Assembly (NCBI GenBank): GCA_024644185.1
Contig: JAHELM010000146.1
Location: 1-6,599 of the forward strand
Source of the DNA: Rhodospirillales bacterium
GTDB taxonomy: Bacteria > Pseudomonadota > Alphaproteobacteria > UBA8366 > JADFVY01
DNA length: 6,599 nt
Direction: 5' to 3'
Shown here: piece after piece, positions 6,234 through 6,599 of the stretch
How the letters are laid out: every line of letters begins with the position of its first letter
Numbering within the stretch: the stretch's first letter is position 1
The notes under the pieces: model-generated
Databases searched by the model: none
Told to the model about the DNA's origin: nothing
What the model saw: only the letters and a program-made list of their open reading frames with translations
Translations under genes and position numbers: made by a program

Positions 6234-6599
6234 TCACTCCGCCGTCCCCAGCTTGCCGCCGACGGCGATGATTTGCTGGACCAGCGGGTCGTTGCGAAAC
6301 CATTCCCGCGCCTGCGGACCGTTCGCCGCGACGCCGTTCGCCGCCGCCCAATCGGCCTGGAAACGGTTGGCGCGGCGCCATTCGCCGTCGGGTGCGCGGC
6401 GGATGAATTGCAGGGCGAAGACGCGCATCCCCCGATTGGTCGCGAACAAGCCGTCGGCGACGACGCGCACACCGCAGAATTCGGCCAGTTCGTCCGCCGC
6501 CCCGGCGAAGGGCACAACATTCTTCAGGGGCAGGATCATCTCGCCGGCATCGGTCAGCAGACCGAGCTGGCGCTTGCCGCCGCCGCATTGCGCGGGGCA
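6234..6599 (-). CDS. Unrecognised, probably exported protein, 5' end missing
   Basis: The frame is open from the right edge to a TGA at 6234, giving 121 residues of the C-terminal part. An internal ATG at 6539 would give a 101-residue protein, but it lacks a properly spaced ribosome site and the coding pattern continues upstream, so the gene most likely begins outside the window. Visible features are CPAQCGGGKRQ at the very start (two cysteines three residues apart), then GLLTDAGEMILPL and ELAEFCGVRVVADGL, a strand-rich pattern reminiscent of a small OB-like or metal-associated periplasmic domain, then a charged C-terminus ending in VQQIIAVGGKLGTAE. I do not recognise the family. It is one base upstream of the SCO gene, so a shared role in copper or thiol handling is plausible. 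The cysteine pair is consistent with that but proves nothing. Confidence 0.75.
   Translation of the reverse strand, partial: CPAQCGGGKRQLGLLTDAGEMILPLKNVVPFAGAADELAEFCGVRVVADGLFATNRGMRVFALQFIRRAPDGEWRRANRFQADWAAANGVAANGPQAREWFRNDPLVQQIIAVGGKLGTAE

Noticed and set aside
5510..6271. 253-codon plus-strand open frame over the SCO gene
   Set aside because: It is antisense to the SCO gene with its intact CxxxC and histidine ligands; the product has shadow-frame composition.
6233..6520. N-terminal extension of the SCO frame to 6520
   Set aside because: The extension would bury the signal peptide and lies in a different frame from the preceding gene, which it would overlap fully.

Overview
The window is high-GC, tightly packed bacterial DNA with the codon pattern of a GC-rich alphaproteobacterium. 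A Rhodospirillales-like origin is my inference from overall protein character; no rRNA or other phylogenetic marker is present. There are eight protein genes, two of them cut by the window edges. I see no tRNA, rRNA, mobile element, CRISPR array or long repeat.

Layout, read in the direction of transcription. (a) Minus strand, 4766 to 2661: a two-gene transport operon of a DUF4212 small membrane subunit and a large sodium:solute symporter of the VC_2705 type. It closes with a strong intrinsic terminator at 2607-2640. (b) Minus strand, 2517 to the left edge: a second, tightly coupled unit. It holds a small YggT-like membrane protein, then a membrane-anchored PAS-like plus DEDDh (DnaQ-type) 3'-5' exonuclease, then a CBS-pair protein with a GlnD-like DUF294 nucleotidyltransferase domain that runs off the window. 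The last two genes overlap in the sequence ATGGATAA. (c) Plus strand, 4992-5684: a conserved-looking protein of unknown function, divergent from the transport operon across a 225-bp, relatively AT-rich spacer. (d) Minus strand, right edge to 5681: the 3' end of an unrecognised, probably exported protein, followed after one base by a SCO1/SenC-type copper chaperone. The SCO gene converges on the plus-strand gene so closely that the two stop codons share the palindrome CTAG.

How the parts may work together: the small and large symporter subunits very probably form one Na+-coupled carrier for a small carboxylate or similar solute. The downstream trio looks like a membrane-linked nucleotide-handling or signalling module (sensor-like exonuclease plus CBS/nucleotidyltransferase). 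Its position next to the transporter suggests a shared physiological theme, but this is inference. The SCO pair belongs to a separate theme, copper delivery to cytochrome oxidase or thiol/copper homeostasis in the periplasm.

The most interesting points are the TM-PAS-exonuclease architecture coupled to a nucleotidyltransferase, a textbook EF-hand calcium loop inside the symporter, and the CTAG stop-to-stop overlap.
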